Assembly (NCBI RefSeq): GCF_002243515.1
Contig: NZ_CP022657.1
Coordinates: 4,248,501 to 4,312,500, forward strand
Origin: Tumebacillus algifaecis
Lineage (GTDB): Bacteria; Bacillota; Bacilli; Tumebacillales; Tumebacillaceae
Length of the DNA: 64,000 bases
Direction of reading: 5' to 3'
Part shown: piece by piece, positions 7,598-15,295 of the stretch
How the letters are laid out: every line of letters begins with the position of its first letter
How positions within the stretch are numbered: position 1 is the stretch's first letter
The notes under the pieces: generated by a model
Told to the model about the DNA's origin: nothing
The model's database searches: none
Seen by the model: the letters and a program-made list of their open reading frames with translations, nothing else
Made by a program: the position numbers and the translations under genes

Positions 7598-7918
7598 ATG
7601 CAACGAGGCAACAAGCTATGGGAAGGCAACCGCATGATCCTCCCGGAACACAGGCGAGTCATGATCGAGATGGAGATCAGGAAAGAGAACTTCGTCGAGA
7701 GGCCAGTTTTGGACGAGCACGCTCATGAGGAGATACAGCGGACCATTTCCGATGCAATGGAGGCGGGTTCACTTGTGACGCTGCGGGTGTGGAAGTCCGG
7801 TCGTATCGAAGAGGTGAGTATGGTTCCGAAATGGGTACGAGTTGATGTGCTGAAAGGTCATGATCTGGCTGGGAAAGTTGTAGGTGTGGAGTTGGCAGGG
7901 ATCGTGGGGGTGGATTAA
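7598..7918 (+). CDS. YolD-like protein
   Basis: 106 residues starting MQRGNKLWEGNRMILPEHRR, the conserved opening of YolD-family proteins, followed by a compact domain ending VELAGIVGVD. In Bacillus phages and plasmids YolD genes usually precede a UvrX-type Y-family polymerase; none is present here, so it is an orphan copy. AAAGGAG lies 10 bp upstream of ATG. It is one of few plus-strand genes and is closed by a terminator. A role in damage tolerance is inferred from family association only. Confidence 0.75.
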   Translation: MQRGNKLWEGNRMILPEHRRVMIEMEIRKENFVERPVLDEHAHEEIQRTISDAMEAGSLVTLRVWKSGRIEEVSMVPKWVRVDVLKGHDLAGKVVGVELAGIVGVD

Positions 7919-7950
7919 AGAAAAAGAGGTTCTCGGAGAACCTCTTTTTC
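7919..7950. terminator. Bidirectional terminator between YolD-like and toxin genes
   Basis: AGAGGTTCTC / GAGAACCTCT stem flanked by AAAGAAAA and TTTTTCTTT, serving both convergent genes. Confidence 0.85.
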
Positions 7951-7951
7951 T

Positions 7952-8590
7952 TTATGCACTAGGATTGCTTTGCCCATCTAGGGCATCCTCTAACATCTGA
8001 AATAGTTCTTTATTTTCTTGCAATAGAGTATCGTTTTTTGCTTTTAATGCTCGGTTCTCTTCTTCGACGAGATCGGTGTACGACATTACCGGAGGATATG
8101 CTTTGTATCCTCCGTAATTATCATCTGGATATAGGTTGTGCTCTCGATCAATCCAAACCAGATAAAACTCGTTATCGACCATAAACCCATAAACTCTACC
8201 CTTTGATTTTCCCAAACCAAATTGAAACGCTGATTCATGCGCTTCATCCAAGATATCAACAGGCACATTAAACTTATAACCCTTCTCTTCGACAGGTATA
8301 GGATGGAATTTGTAATGCCGTCCAGTCGTTTCGAGCTGTTTCCTTGTCAATTTTGAAATTTCCTTCAAATGATCGATAAATAGCAGAAACCAAGGGACGT
8401 CAACTTTGGGACTTCCTAAATTAAAGGCTTCCTCAGACCTGTAATCCAGATGCCAAAAGGAAAACAAAATTCTATCCTCATGGAATTTCTGGATTACTTC
8501 CCTGTTGGAAGCCTTGTTGAACTTATTCTGCTCTTTTCCAACGATCCTTTTGGCGATTGCATCACGATTGGGAAGTTTCTTCTTAGTCAT
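7952..8590 (-). CDS. Candidate toxin of a Panacea-type TA pair
   Basis: 212 residues. The N-terminal part is basic (TKKKLPNRDAIAKRIVGKEQ), the middle has a FSFWHLDYR segment, and a late module reads KSKGRVYGFMVDNEFYLVWIDREHNLYPDD, then a coiled C-terminus rich in Glu/Lys. Its ATG overlaps the stop of the Panacea gene (ATGACTAA), so the pair is translationally coupled. In published PanAT systems the partner of the Panacea antitoxin is a toxin of varied fold; that is the sole basis for calling this a toxin. I do not recognise a catalytic motif. Confidence 0.6.
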   Translation of the reverse strand: MTKKKLPNRDAIAKRIVGKEQNKFNKASNREVIQKFHEDRILFSFWHLDYRSEEAFNLGSPKVDVPWFLLFIDHLKEISKLTRKQLETTGRHYKFHPIPVEEKGYKFNVPVDILDEAHESAFQFGLGKSKGRVYGFMVDNEFYLVWIDREHNLYPDDNYGGYKAYPPVMSYTDLVEEENRALKAKNDTLLQENKELFQMLEDALDGQSNPSA

Positions 8591-8981
8591 TCTGACCTTC
8601 TTCGTAAACTCGTTGGTAATATTCCCGAATTACTTCATCTCGAAGCCTGGTATTACAAGCTGCAGTTGCAGGAAGACCCGCACGTGCCGCAAGCCAAGGG
8701 GTTTCTTGATGCGAAAGGTATTCCAACTCGTCACCCGTGAAGTCCCCATAAGACTCCCAAATGTCCTCCAAGAACGAGACTACATCATCTTCAAATTTAG
8801 GAGCGGACCCTACAACAGGAATCGGTCGCCATCCAAATGATTTATATTCCTGATAAAGCCCTGGATCTACTGGACCATGAATCCAAGCCTCAAAACGATT
8901 GTTAATGAGCTTATCCTTGTAGAGTGTAAGGTACCAGGAATACGCATAGTAGCAAAGCTTTTGGAGCTTCTTGTGAGTCAT
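8583..8981 (-). CDS. Panacea (SocA-like, DUF4065) antitoxin domain, N-terminally shortened
   Basis: 132 residues. MTHKKLQKLCYYAYSWYLTLY and FEAWIHGPVDPGLYQEYKSFG are hallmark Panacea-domain segments. Members normally carry a helix before the MTHKKLQKL motif; here that helix (MPKINISDLALFFRTK) is encoded in the same frame but ends in TAA two codons before this ATG. The start at 8981 has no clear ribosome site and may depend on re-initiation. If the N-terminal helix is needed the antitoxin could be altered or dead. Confidence 0.75.
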   Translation of the reverse strand: MTHKKLQKLCYYAYSWYLTLYKDKLINNRFEAWIHGPVDPGLYQEYKSFGWRPIPVVGSAPKFEDDVVSFLEDIWESYGDFTGDELEYLSHQETPWLAARAGLPATAACNTRLRDEVIREYYQRVYEEGQND

Positions 8982-8984
8982 CTC

Positions 8985-9080
8985 TTATTTAGTGCGGAAA
9001 AATAGCGCAAGATCAGAAATATTAATTTTAGGCATGAGTCTTCCCTTCCAATCTTTGATATAGAAGATTTTTGCCATCAT
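8985..9080 (-). pseudogene. In-frame 5' part of the Panacea gene cut off by a TAA stop
   Basis: ATG at 9080 follows GGAG at 6 bp and reads MMAKIFYIKDWKGRL then MPKINISDLALFFRTK before TAA (8985-8987). The next codons GAG ATG ACT continue the Panacea domain in the same frame. So the ribosome site and N-terminal helix of the expected full-length protein are present but separated from the body by one stop codon. Confidence 0.65.
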
Positions 9081-9184
9081 CACCAACTCCTCACATACCA
9101 GTTCTCTCCATCATATTTATTTCCAATACGAAGGATGAATATGGAGTGACGCTAACATTGGATCAGACTTTGTAACTCCATTCT

Positions 9185-9270
9185 ACTATAATAGCTATGA
9201 AAATAATACTACAAATGTTAAATTTTTATACCATTTGGTATTGTTTTGTATCAATTGGTATTGTTCTGTC
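9185..9270 (-). promoter_or_regulatory. Promoter and operator-like repeats of the Panacea operon
   Basis: Minus strand TTGTAG (9209-9214), 18-bp spacer, TATAGT (9185-9190). Upstream lie a palindrome ATACCA-TT-TGGTAT (9228-9241) and a 15-bp near-direct repeat (TTGGTATTGTT, 9235 and 9255). Such repeats suit autoregulation by the antitoxin. The rest of 9081-9400 is AT-rich and I see no gene in it. Confidence 0.5.
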
Positions 9271-9401
9271 CTAATTAATCCACTTTTTTGATGGTTATTT
9301 CATTGTGCAAAATGGACCGAAAATCACGATTGGCTACATTTAAAATTAATCCAATCCAGATTACATATTATCTATACCTTTCGAAATACGGTTTCATGAG
9401 G

Positions 9402-9432
9402 TGAATAAAGACGCTCACCACAGGTAAGCGTC
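9402..9432 (-). terminator. Terminator of the 52-aa gene
   Basis: GACGCTTACC / GGTGAGCGTC stem followed by TTTATT on the minus strand; the hairpin begins at the stop codon. Confidence 0.7.
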
Positions 9433-9589
9433 ACGCAGGAGAGTCTACTTCAAAAGCATCTTGCGCTACTTTATCTGAATCGACCAACAGCTCTAGATTC
9501 CTTAAAGCAGTTACAACGGGCATATCTGGCATCTTGCGTAATATTCGTGCGAAGTGATCCAGAATTTCCGCGAGCTCATGTGTCTTCAT
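9431..9589 (-). CDS. Small hypothetical protein (52 aa)
   Basis: ATG 9589 follows a perfect GGAGGT at 7 bp and reads MKTHELAEILDHFARIL to a TGA at 9431, with an amphipathic N-terminal half and an acidic tail. It lies after the lysis cassette terminator and before its own terminator. No family recognised. The good ribosome site is the main support. Confidence 0.6.
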   Translation of the reverse strand: MKTHELAEILDHFARILRKMPDMPVVTALRNLELLVDSDKVAQDAFEVDSPA

Positions 9590-9646
9590 CCATTTCACCT
9601 CCATGCGGCTATTTCAATATTACGAGCGCATGATCATTCCTTAGAA

Positions 9647-9692
9647 CGCAAAAAAAGACCAGCCAAGGGCGCGCACCCTCGCTGGTCTTTTT
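9647..9692 (-). terminator. Terminator after the lysis genes
   Basis: AAAAAGACCAGC / GCTGGTCTTTTTTT pairing around a GC-rich inner arm on the minus strand, about 50 bp past the amidase stop; marks the end of the late operon. Confidence 0.8.
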
Positions 9693-9742
9693 TATTTGCG
9701 CATCCGCAATGGATGACAAAAGGATAGTGTTATTTTACACGA

Positions 9743-10600
9743 CTATTTTACATTGCGCAACGCCTCGGCCGCATGATGGAAGCAATCCCGCAACTCCTCC
9801 GAACGTGCCCCCTCCCACATCGTGCCAGAAGCCCGAATGATGATGTCCGCTGCCGCTTTGGTCGGCTTGCCCAGATCGGTTGTGATCTCGAGCCCTACCG
9901 CCCGCCGGATCGCGTTTGCCGCGTAGTTGCAGGCAACGGTGATCTCCTCGACGGATGTTTGCGTGATCGAGCCGTAGAGTGCGATGGCGAGCTTCGCAGC
10001 CACAGGGTCGAGTTTCGGTGCGGAGGAGACTGGTGTTGCTGGCTTGTACGGTACGCCCAGCGCCTCGCAGATCCCGCGGGCAGATGCCTCGCTCATCTCC
10101 ACGATGAACGCCTCATTTTTGAGCAGCAGCGCGTCGGTCGGATTGTTGATGAACAGCAGCTCGAACAGCGCCGCATCCATCGTTGTTTCCCGCGTCACCG
10201 CCAAGTCTTTAGACTTCCATCTCCGATCGGCAAGCCCATATTTCAGGGCCACCTTTGCCATGTGGTGATGGATGATCTTCCGCTTTCGATCTGTCTCTCC
10301 TCCTGTGCATCCGATCTGAACATATGACTCAAACCCTGTCCCTGGCTCGCCTAGGTTGCTGTTCAGGTGATAGGAGACATAGAAGTCGGCGCCAAGCTTG
10401 TTGGCGAATGCCGCGCGCGGAGACAGGTCGATAAACTCATCCGAAGTCCGCGTGTACTCAACGCGCAGGCCGGAGCGCAGCAGGTGCACGCCGACCATCT
10501 GCGTGAATTTGAGAGTGAAATCTTTCTCCCGCAGATCGCCGGACACAGCGCCTGGGTCTTTTCCTCCGTGACCAGCATCGAGGACTACTAATTTGGACAT
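9743..10600 (-). CDS. Endolysin, N-acetylmuramoyl-L-alanine amidase (Amidase_3)
   Basis: 285 residues. The zinc-amidase signature is complete: H11 in LDAGHGGKDPGA, E25 in LREKDF, H78 in VSYHLNSN, and catalytic E147 in ALFELLFINN. It cuts the bond between N-acetylmuramic acid and L-alanine at lysis. The C-terminal about 100 residues form a separate region without LysM, SPOR or SH3 motif that I can name, probably the wall-binding part. Its ATG overlaps the holin stop (TAATG). Confidence 0.9.
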   Translation of the reverse strand: MSKLVVLDAGHGGKDPGAVSGDLREKDFTLKFTQMVGVHLLRSGLRVEYTRTSDEFIDLSPRAAFANKLGADFYVSYHLNSNLGEPGTGFESYVQIGCTGGETDRKRKIIHHHMAKVALKYGLADRRWKSKDLAVTRETTMDAALFELLFINNPTDALLLKNEAFIVEMSEASARGICEALGVPYKPATPVSSAPKLDPVAAKLAIALYGSITQTSVEEITVACNYAANAIRRAVGLEITTDLGKPTKAAADIIIRASGTMWEGARSEELRDCFHHAAEALRNVK

Positions 10601-10995
10601 TACTTCGCACCGCCTTTCTCTCGCAAAACCTCAACTGCATTTTTCAGCATGGTCGGTAGCGGGAGGCCAATGCGACCTGCATTCTCGATGATCGACAGTG
10701 CTTCATTTGCCAAGTAGAAGAAAATTGCCGCGTCTCGCACCAGATGCCCGTTGCCGAGAGCTGTGTCCACCATATGGCACATCGCAATGATCGCAAAGAT
10801 GAGCGCCTTTTTCGCGGCCCCAACATAGCTGATCTTGCTCTTGAGTTTGCCTTCCATTCCTGCTGCGACCCAGCCTGTTGCAAAATCGATCACCGCAAAC
10901 ACCACTAGGATGCTGAGCAGGTAGCTCCATCCGCCCCAAAGATACCCGGCAAGACTGCCGCCCGTCGCAATAATTGCTTTTACCGCTGTTTCCAC
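10600..10995 (-). CDS. Holin (phage holin family 4 / TcdE-like)
   Basis: About 131 residues with hydrophobic segments around SYLLSILVVFAVIDFATGWVAA, KALIFAIIAMCHMVDTAL and AAIFFYLANEALSIIENAG, the conserved family-4 pattern. It would form the lesion that releases the amidase. GTG 10995 (VETAVKAIIATGG) sits 9 bp after TGAGG; upstream ATG 11004 and GTG 11010 overlap the ribosome site. Directly coupled to the endolysin. Confidence 0.88.
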   Translation of the reverse strand: METAVKAIIATGGSLAGYLWGGWSYLLSILVVFAVIDFATGWVAAGMEGKLKSKISYVGAAKKALIFAIIAMCHMVDTALGNGHLVRDAAIFFYLANEALSIIENAGRIGLPLPTMLKNAVEVLREKGGAK

Positions 10996-11044
10996 AAATA
11001 TCATCCTCACTTGTCATTTTTGGTAAAACAAAAAGAGACCGCCC

Positions 11045-11773
11045 CTAAGCGCCCTCCGTGTTTGTTCTTATGACTGACCAAGATGTAGTTGTGGTTGTAA
11101 TGAGTGTTTCGTTCCAATCAATCTGTTGTACTTCATCAATCGTTTCACACGCCAGTACCGCTTCACGAAGAGTCCGGAAGCGGTCTAAAGCTGGTACCGC
11201 TGCATCCACTCCGTCGGCAAACACTCTGTTCAGTTGGGCGAGCGTGTGTGGTAACGGTCCGCTATCAAGCGTGAGGTACGCGAAGGTCGGCAAGTTGTCC
11301 GGATCGGTCAGGTCAATGTCTGCGGCCCGAGCATCGCTTTCAGCGATCTCCAAGCGCTTGATGACGATTTGCAGGTCTCTTTGGGCTTGGTCGTTGGACG
11401 GATATATGTGCTCATCTCCGAGAGCGGTCGAGGTGAAACCTGATTCGATCGATTGTTTGTAGAAGTCTTCGAGTTGAGCAATCTTTGCCACTTTCAGTTG
11501 GTCGAGGTCCACCCCCGTGCTGTCAACGCCCCATAGAATCGCCTCGGTTGCCGGATCGATGCGGTACGGATAGCGGGAGAAGTTCTCCGCGTGTTCACCG
11601 AATGCGAATTGGATAACGCCGACACTCTCCGGTACGCGTTCAGCAAGTGCCATATAAGCCGCAAAGTCTTGTCCTACTGTTGTTTCGACCACATCACCAG
11701 CCCTTTCGCCAGTATCAAGGATTACGTTACCCGTCGTGATCTCGTAATAGATTTTCCGTCCAATGAATTTCAT
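11045..11773 (-). CDS. DUF4376-type tail-associated protein
   Basis: 242 residues; KIAQLEDFYKQSIESGFTSTALG followed by YPSNDQAQRDL matches the DUF4376 domain found in tail fibre or fibre-assembly proteins. The N-terminus (MKFIGRKIYYEITTGNVILDTGE) is typical of the short protein coded after phage fibres. It lies between fibre and holin. A chaperone or fibre accessory role is inferred from position. Confidence 0.6.
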   Translation of the reverse strand: MKFIGRKIYYEITTGNVILDTGERAGDVVETTVGQDFAAYMALAERVPESVGVIQFAFGEHAENFSRYPYRIDPATEAILWGVDSTGVDLDQLKVAKIAQLEDFYKQSIESGFTSTALGDEHIYPSNDQAQRDLQIVIKRLEIAESDARAADIDLTDPDNLPTFAYLTLDSGPLPHTLAQLNRVFADGVDAAVPALDRFRTLREAVLACETIDEVQQIDWNETLITTTTTSWSVIRTNTEGA

Positions 11774-11783
11774 AGCAAACCTC

Positions 11784-12491
11784 CTATTCTACTGCATACC
11801 ACCGAGTTGTAGCGTTAATACCGAACCAGGTCAAACCCGTGAAACCTCCCGCAGTCGGGGCGACCGTAACGCCTTGGCTCCCCGTTGTTTGTCCACTAGT
11901 TGTAGTCTGCTGGATCCTCGTTTGCCAGATCGCCGAACTCGCGTCGTATTCATTCCTAATAATCCACTTCAGAAGATCCGAATCAGGATTGACAAGAATG
12001 ATAATTTTCGGGCTGAAGGCAAGCCCAGTGACAGTAACAGGATTTCCAGTCGAGCTGCCCGCAACGGCGGAGCCGCTTGCGAATCGTTTTCCTGTGGCAA
12101 TTCCAGCAATTCCGTTAGTCAGCTCCTGAAAGCTGTGGGGAGCAGTCCCTGCAACCGTGCCCCCCTTGGCGATAATGGCGGTCTTGATTTGCGCTTTCCC
12201 ATTATCGACAGAGGTAAAAAGCTCAGCCAGCGCCTCTTCGACGTTACTGGCCGTGAACTGGCTGGCCGTGTCCTCGATGCTGATCGCGCTGGCCGCGTGT
12301 GCGCCTGTTGTGGTGTTTTTATGAGCGTCCACCTTGGCCTGCGCTCCTGCTGGCGTTTCTGCGCCGATTTGCGCGGGTGTGATCGCGTCTACTTTCTGTA
12401 GAGACTCTTGGATACCGCCTTCGATTCTGTTCAAATCGTTTTCCGCGACAGTTTCATCATACCGCCAGTCTGTCTTTGGTACGTATGGCAT
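11784..12491 (-). CDS. Tail fibre protein
   Basis: 235 residues. MPYVPKTDWRYDETVAENDLNRIEGG opens as in many Firmicutes phage fibres; then AHAASAISIEDTASQFTASNVEEALAEL, a repeated motif of fibre shafts, and a Gly/Thr-rich beta-type C-terminus likely to contact the host surface. It follows the baseplate genes, as expected. Confidence 0.75.
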   Translation of the reverse strand: MPYVPKTDWRYDETVAENDLNRIEGGIQESLQKVDAITPAQIGAETPAGAQAKVDAHKNTTTGAHAASAISIEDTASQFTASNVEEALAELFTSVDNGKAQIKTAIIAKGGTVAGTAPHSFQELTNGIAGIATGKRFASGSAVAGSSTGNPVTVTGLAFSPKIIILVNPDSDLLKWIIRNEYDASSAIWQTRIQQTTTSGQTTGSQGVTVAPTAGGFTGLTWFGINATTRWYAVE

Positions 12492-12492
12492 G

Positions 12493-12774
12493 CTACACCT
12501 CCAAGATTTTGATCGTGTGAGAGATCACAGTGTCCGTCGCAATCGGTACGTAAACAACATTGGAACTTACGGTGTTGTTCGCAGCATCCTTCAGCTCGAT
12601 CTTGGTGATCGTCGAGACTGCCGAGGATGGCACCATAAACCGCAATATAAGTTCACTACCAGTGATTGCGCGGCTTTCAAACGAAGTGATCTCGTGCGTC
12701 TCATTCAACACAACTTTGGCGATACGTGAATCTGTGTATGACGCTACATCATGCAAAAATGCTGATTCGATCAC
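12493..12774 (-). CDS. Small baseplate/fibre-linked protein, unknown
   Basis: 93 residues (MIESAFLHDVASYTDSRI...), mostly beta-like with alternating hydrophobics. It overlaps the XkdU-like gene by 4 bp and sits 1 bp before the fibre gene. Proteins in this slot often join fibre to baseplate; no motif is recognised. Confidence 0.55.
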   Translation of the reverse strand: MIESAFLHDVASYTDSRIAKVVLNETHEITSFESRAITGSELILRFMVPSSAVSTITKIELKDAANNTVSSNVVYVPIATDTVISHTIKILEV

Positions 12775-13355
12775 TTAATGATCACCTCCGGTCCCGCTTC
12801 CGAAATCGGAACTACTCCAAGTCGCCACGTAGTGCCGAGTCGCATTTGGCGATGAATCGAGCGGGTAGTGATGTGCTCTGAAATCCCGATTCGGCCTGTC
12901 AAAGCGGTTTTTTGCTGATAGACCAGATTCGCAGGAATGGTCGTGCGGACGGTATGCTCAACTTCTTTGAATATCGAAGCGTTGTCAATGTCGGCCGCGA
13001 TCGAGAGAACGAAGTTTCGCGGGTCAACGTCGACTGTCGCTCGGCCGGGTCCAACGAGACTGTTCAGTCGCTCTTGCAGAAATCGAATTGTGAATGGCGG
13101 CTTAGTTGAGTAGCGGTTGATGAGCCGCAGTCTTCGAAATTCCAGCGATTCAGTAGCCGGATCAGCCTGGATGCCGAGCATCTGTTCTCGCCGCTTTATG
13201 GAGCGCTCGCTGGCCGTCATGACGAACTGGTCATCAAGCAGGCGATCGATAGCGGCGCGAAGTGCGTTGACCTCCACTTCTTCGGTGCTCATCAGCTCGG
13301 TGAAGTCTTTGATCTCGCTGTAAAACGGCGGCAGGTAGTTCATGAGCTTAGACAT
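12771..13355 (-). CDS. xkdU: XkdU-like baseplate protein (DUF2313/YmfQ)
   Basis: 194 residues beginning MSKLMNYLPPFYSEIKDFTELM, with the EVEVNALRAAIDRLLDDQFVMTASERSIKRREQMLGI segment typical of YmfQ proteins, which form part of the baseplate wedge. Overlaps xkdT by 8 bp. Confidence 0.85.
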   Translation of the reverse strand: MSKLMNYLPPFYSEIKDFTELMSTEEVEVNALRAAIDRLLDDQFVMTASERSIKRREQMLGIQADPATESLEFRRLRLINRYSTKPPFTIRFLQERLNSLVGPGRATVDVDPRNFVLSIAADIDNASIFKEVEHTVRTTIPANLVYQQKTALTGRIGISEHITTRSIHRQMRLGTTWRLGVVPISEAGPEVIIK

Positions 13356-14427
13356 TGATCGTCACCGTCCCGAGTGTTGGGATCTCATCACTGTTTAACG
13401 TGATATTGGCGGCCGTGCCGTTCAGCGTTGTTCCAGTCACGTCTACCACACCACTCACGTTCAGAATCCTCGCTTCGATCTGGCTGATACGAACGACGAG
13501 TGATTGCTGATCTTTCCATGACGTTCGTAATGAGAGCAGGTAAGCCGCTACCTCTGCCTCAACGTCCGCCTGCACCATGCCCGGAGTCGTTCCTGTGGCT
13601 AGCGTTAGTGTTGTGGCTACGTTTATCGTGACGGCCGATGCTCCAGTGATCGTAACCACATGTCCGATCGGCGCTAAGCCAAGCCCTTCCCCTTGATTCA
13701 CTTCAGGATCGATCAGCGTCTGCACCTCGTCGATCAGCGTCGCAGATGGGACACTGTAGTCGCTTGCGATGATCGTGCACTTGACCGTTCCACCACCTTG
13801 CCATACGGGATACACTTTAACGCCACCGACCCCCGGTACTGATTCGATCTTTTCTTTGTAGTCGGCCGCGTTTCCGCCAAACGATTGTTGAGTGATTGTC
13901 GCCAGGTACCGCTTCCGCAAGTCCTCGTCGCTCTCTGCGTCCTCGCCCGGAACCAGCACGTCGGCCAACTCAGCTGTGACCAATCCGTCGAGATAATCGA
14001 TCGGGAGTAGCGCGCCGAACTGTTGGTTCCCTACCATGCCCGCTCTCTCGCACTCTAAAACGAACGAGCCTGTCGTAATCTTGCTGGTCGCGACATAGGT
14101 CAGCTCGCCGATCGCGAATCTGCTACCGATCGGTACATCGACAGGAGCTCCGCCCTGCCCACTGAACATTCCCAAACGCCGCGCCTTAGTCGCCGCGTGG
14201 CGGGTTACTCCGAACTCTGCAGTTCTTCGCTCCAAATACTCACCGCTGGACGTGTCAGCGAACGACAAGTTTTTGTCGATATCCATCTCGACGTACATCT
14301 GGGCCATCTCAGCGGCGGCTGGAGCTAGCGCATCATAAATGATGCTGCCCTCCCGCTTGTCCACGTCGCCAGGCACGCGGTCCAGCATGCGACTCAGGAT
14401 TGCTTCGTATGTTTGATGCTTGTACAT
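13348..14427 (-). CDS. xkdT: Baseplate J-like protein XkdT
   Basis: 359 residues of the gpJ/XkdT family. Start MYKHQTYEAILSRMLDRVPGDVDKREGSIIYDALAPAAAE is the usual opening; the middle has the conserved EDAESDEDLRKRYL. It forms the wedge of contractile-tail baseplates. Stop-start contact with the upstream small gene. Confidence 0.92.
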   Translation of the reverse strand: MYKHQTYEAILSRMLDRVPGDVDKREGSIIYDALAPAAAEMAQMYVEMDIDKNLSFADTSSGEYLERRTAEFGVTRHAATKARRLGMFSGQGGAPVDVPIGSRFAIGELTYVATSKITTGSFVLECERAGMVGNQQFGALLPIDYLDGLVTAELADVLVPGEDAESDEDLRKRYLATITQQSFGGNAADYKEKIESVPGVGGVKVYPVWQGGGTVKCTIIASDYSVPSATLIDEVQTLIDPEVNQGEGLGLAPIGHVVTITGASAVTINVATTLTLATGTTPGMVQADVEAEVAAYLLSLRTSWKDQQSLVVRISQIEARILNVSGVVDVTGTTLNGTAANITLNSDEIPTLGTVTINV

Positions 14428-14615
14428 TACGCCATTGCTCCCGCCGATTTAAGACCGTCTGCCAATCTCCGTTCAATTCGCCGGGCGACTGCATCAATAT
14501 CTATCGGCTTTCCGTCGTTCACGATCTGCACGACAGGTGATTGCATCACTACTCGCATAACGAAAGATGCTTCAATCTCTTCTCTCACGATCTCCCGAAC
14601 TCGCTCCTCATCCAT
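14427..14615 (-). CDS. Small hypothetical in baseplate operon
   Basis: 62 residues, MDEERVREIVREEIEASF..., helical, then VVQIVNDGKPIDIDAVARRIERRLADGL. It overlaps xkdS by 8 bp and touches xkdT, so it is a real operon member. Not recognised. Confidence 0.65.
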   Translation of the reverse strand: MDEERVREIVREEIEASFVMRVVMQSPVVQIVNDGKPIDIDAVARRIERRLADGLKSAGAMA

Positions 14616-15021
14616 TGTTCATAACCTCCTGTCTGATCTGTGCATTCCCAAACGTCGATACCACAGTGAACTCCACAAGCACCGAGTCAGCGCCGAACCT
14701 GAACTCCATCGCCTCAACACCAGTGATACGGTCATCTTGCAGCAGAGCCTCGCGGATACGCCGCCGTAACTCCGACTGGATGTACTGCCGCTGGTTTCCG
14801 TGCAGTCCGGCGTACTCAGCGCCGTAGTCGGAGCTGTAAATCAGGTTTTCAAAGCGATCCGTTTGCAGAATCTTGTACACGGATTGCGTGACCGCTTCAA
14901 TACCGTCCACCGTTCCGATCGCTCGTTTCTCCGACCAGTCGATGCGATATGTGCGGCTCGGCTGTTCCGTTTCCTCTAAAGTCTCTTCTCCGGCGCTCAG
15001 TACGCCGCCCAGCGGAATCAT
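14608..15021 (-). CDS. xkdS: XkdS-like baseplate protein (DUF2634, gp25-like)
   Basis: 137 residues; SRTYRIDWSEKRAIGTVDGIEAVTQSVYKILQTDR and FENLIYSSDYGAEY are the DUF2634 signature. The T4 gp25-type wedge lysozyme-like fold is assumed for this family; no catalytic activity is implied. Confidence 0.88.
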   Translation of the reverse strand: MIPLGGVLSAGEETLEETEQPSRTYRIDWSEKRAIGTVDGIEAVTQSVYKILQTDRFENLIYSSDYGAEYAGLHGNQRQYIQSELRRRIREALLQDDRITGVEAMEFRFGADSVLVEFTVVSTFGNAQIRQEVMNNG

Positions 15022-15025
15022 GTGC

Positions 15026-15295
15026 TCACACCACCTTATCTATCACCACGAATTGCTGGCCGCCTTGAACACGGAGCAAAACAACCGAGTCATTTACTGC
15101 CAATGAACGGACCTTTTCCGTCAGAATCAATGTCTGTAGAGATGGATCTGAAACGCCATCATTTGATAGCGATAGGCGTTGATCCACTAGCACTTCGATC
15201 GGGCTGACCTTGGTCACAGTGCCGAACATCACGGCAACTGGACTCCCTGCCTCTTGTGTGTTGGTTGCGATTTGTTTCAGAACCTCCAGCATCAA
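15026..15295 (-). CDS. xkdR: XkdR-like protein (DUF2577)
   Basis: 89 residues with an OB-like beta pattern (PVAVMFGTVTKVSPIEVLVDQRLSLS ... VVLLRVQGGQQFVVIDKV) as in DUF2577 baseplate hub proteins. It overlaps xkdQ by 4 bp. Confidence 0.85.
   Translation of the reverse strand: MMLEVLKQIATNTQEAGSPVAVMFGTVTKVSPIEVLVDQRLSLSNDGVSDPSLQTLILTEKVRSLAVNDSVVLLRVQGGQQFVVIDKVV

Noticed and set aside
7952..9080. Abortive-infection or restriction system at the left end
   Set aside because: Motifs fit a Panacea toxin-antitoxin pair; no methylase, nuclease or NTPase motif is present.
11784..12491. Diversity-generating retroelement target at the fibre end
   Set aside because: No reverse transcriptase or template/variable repeat pair is visible.
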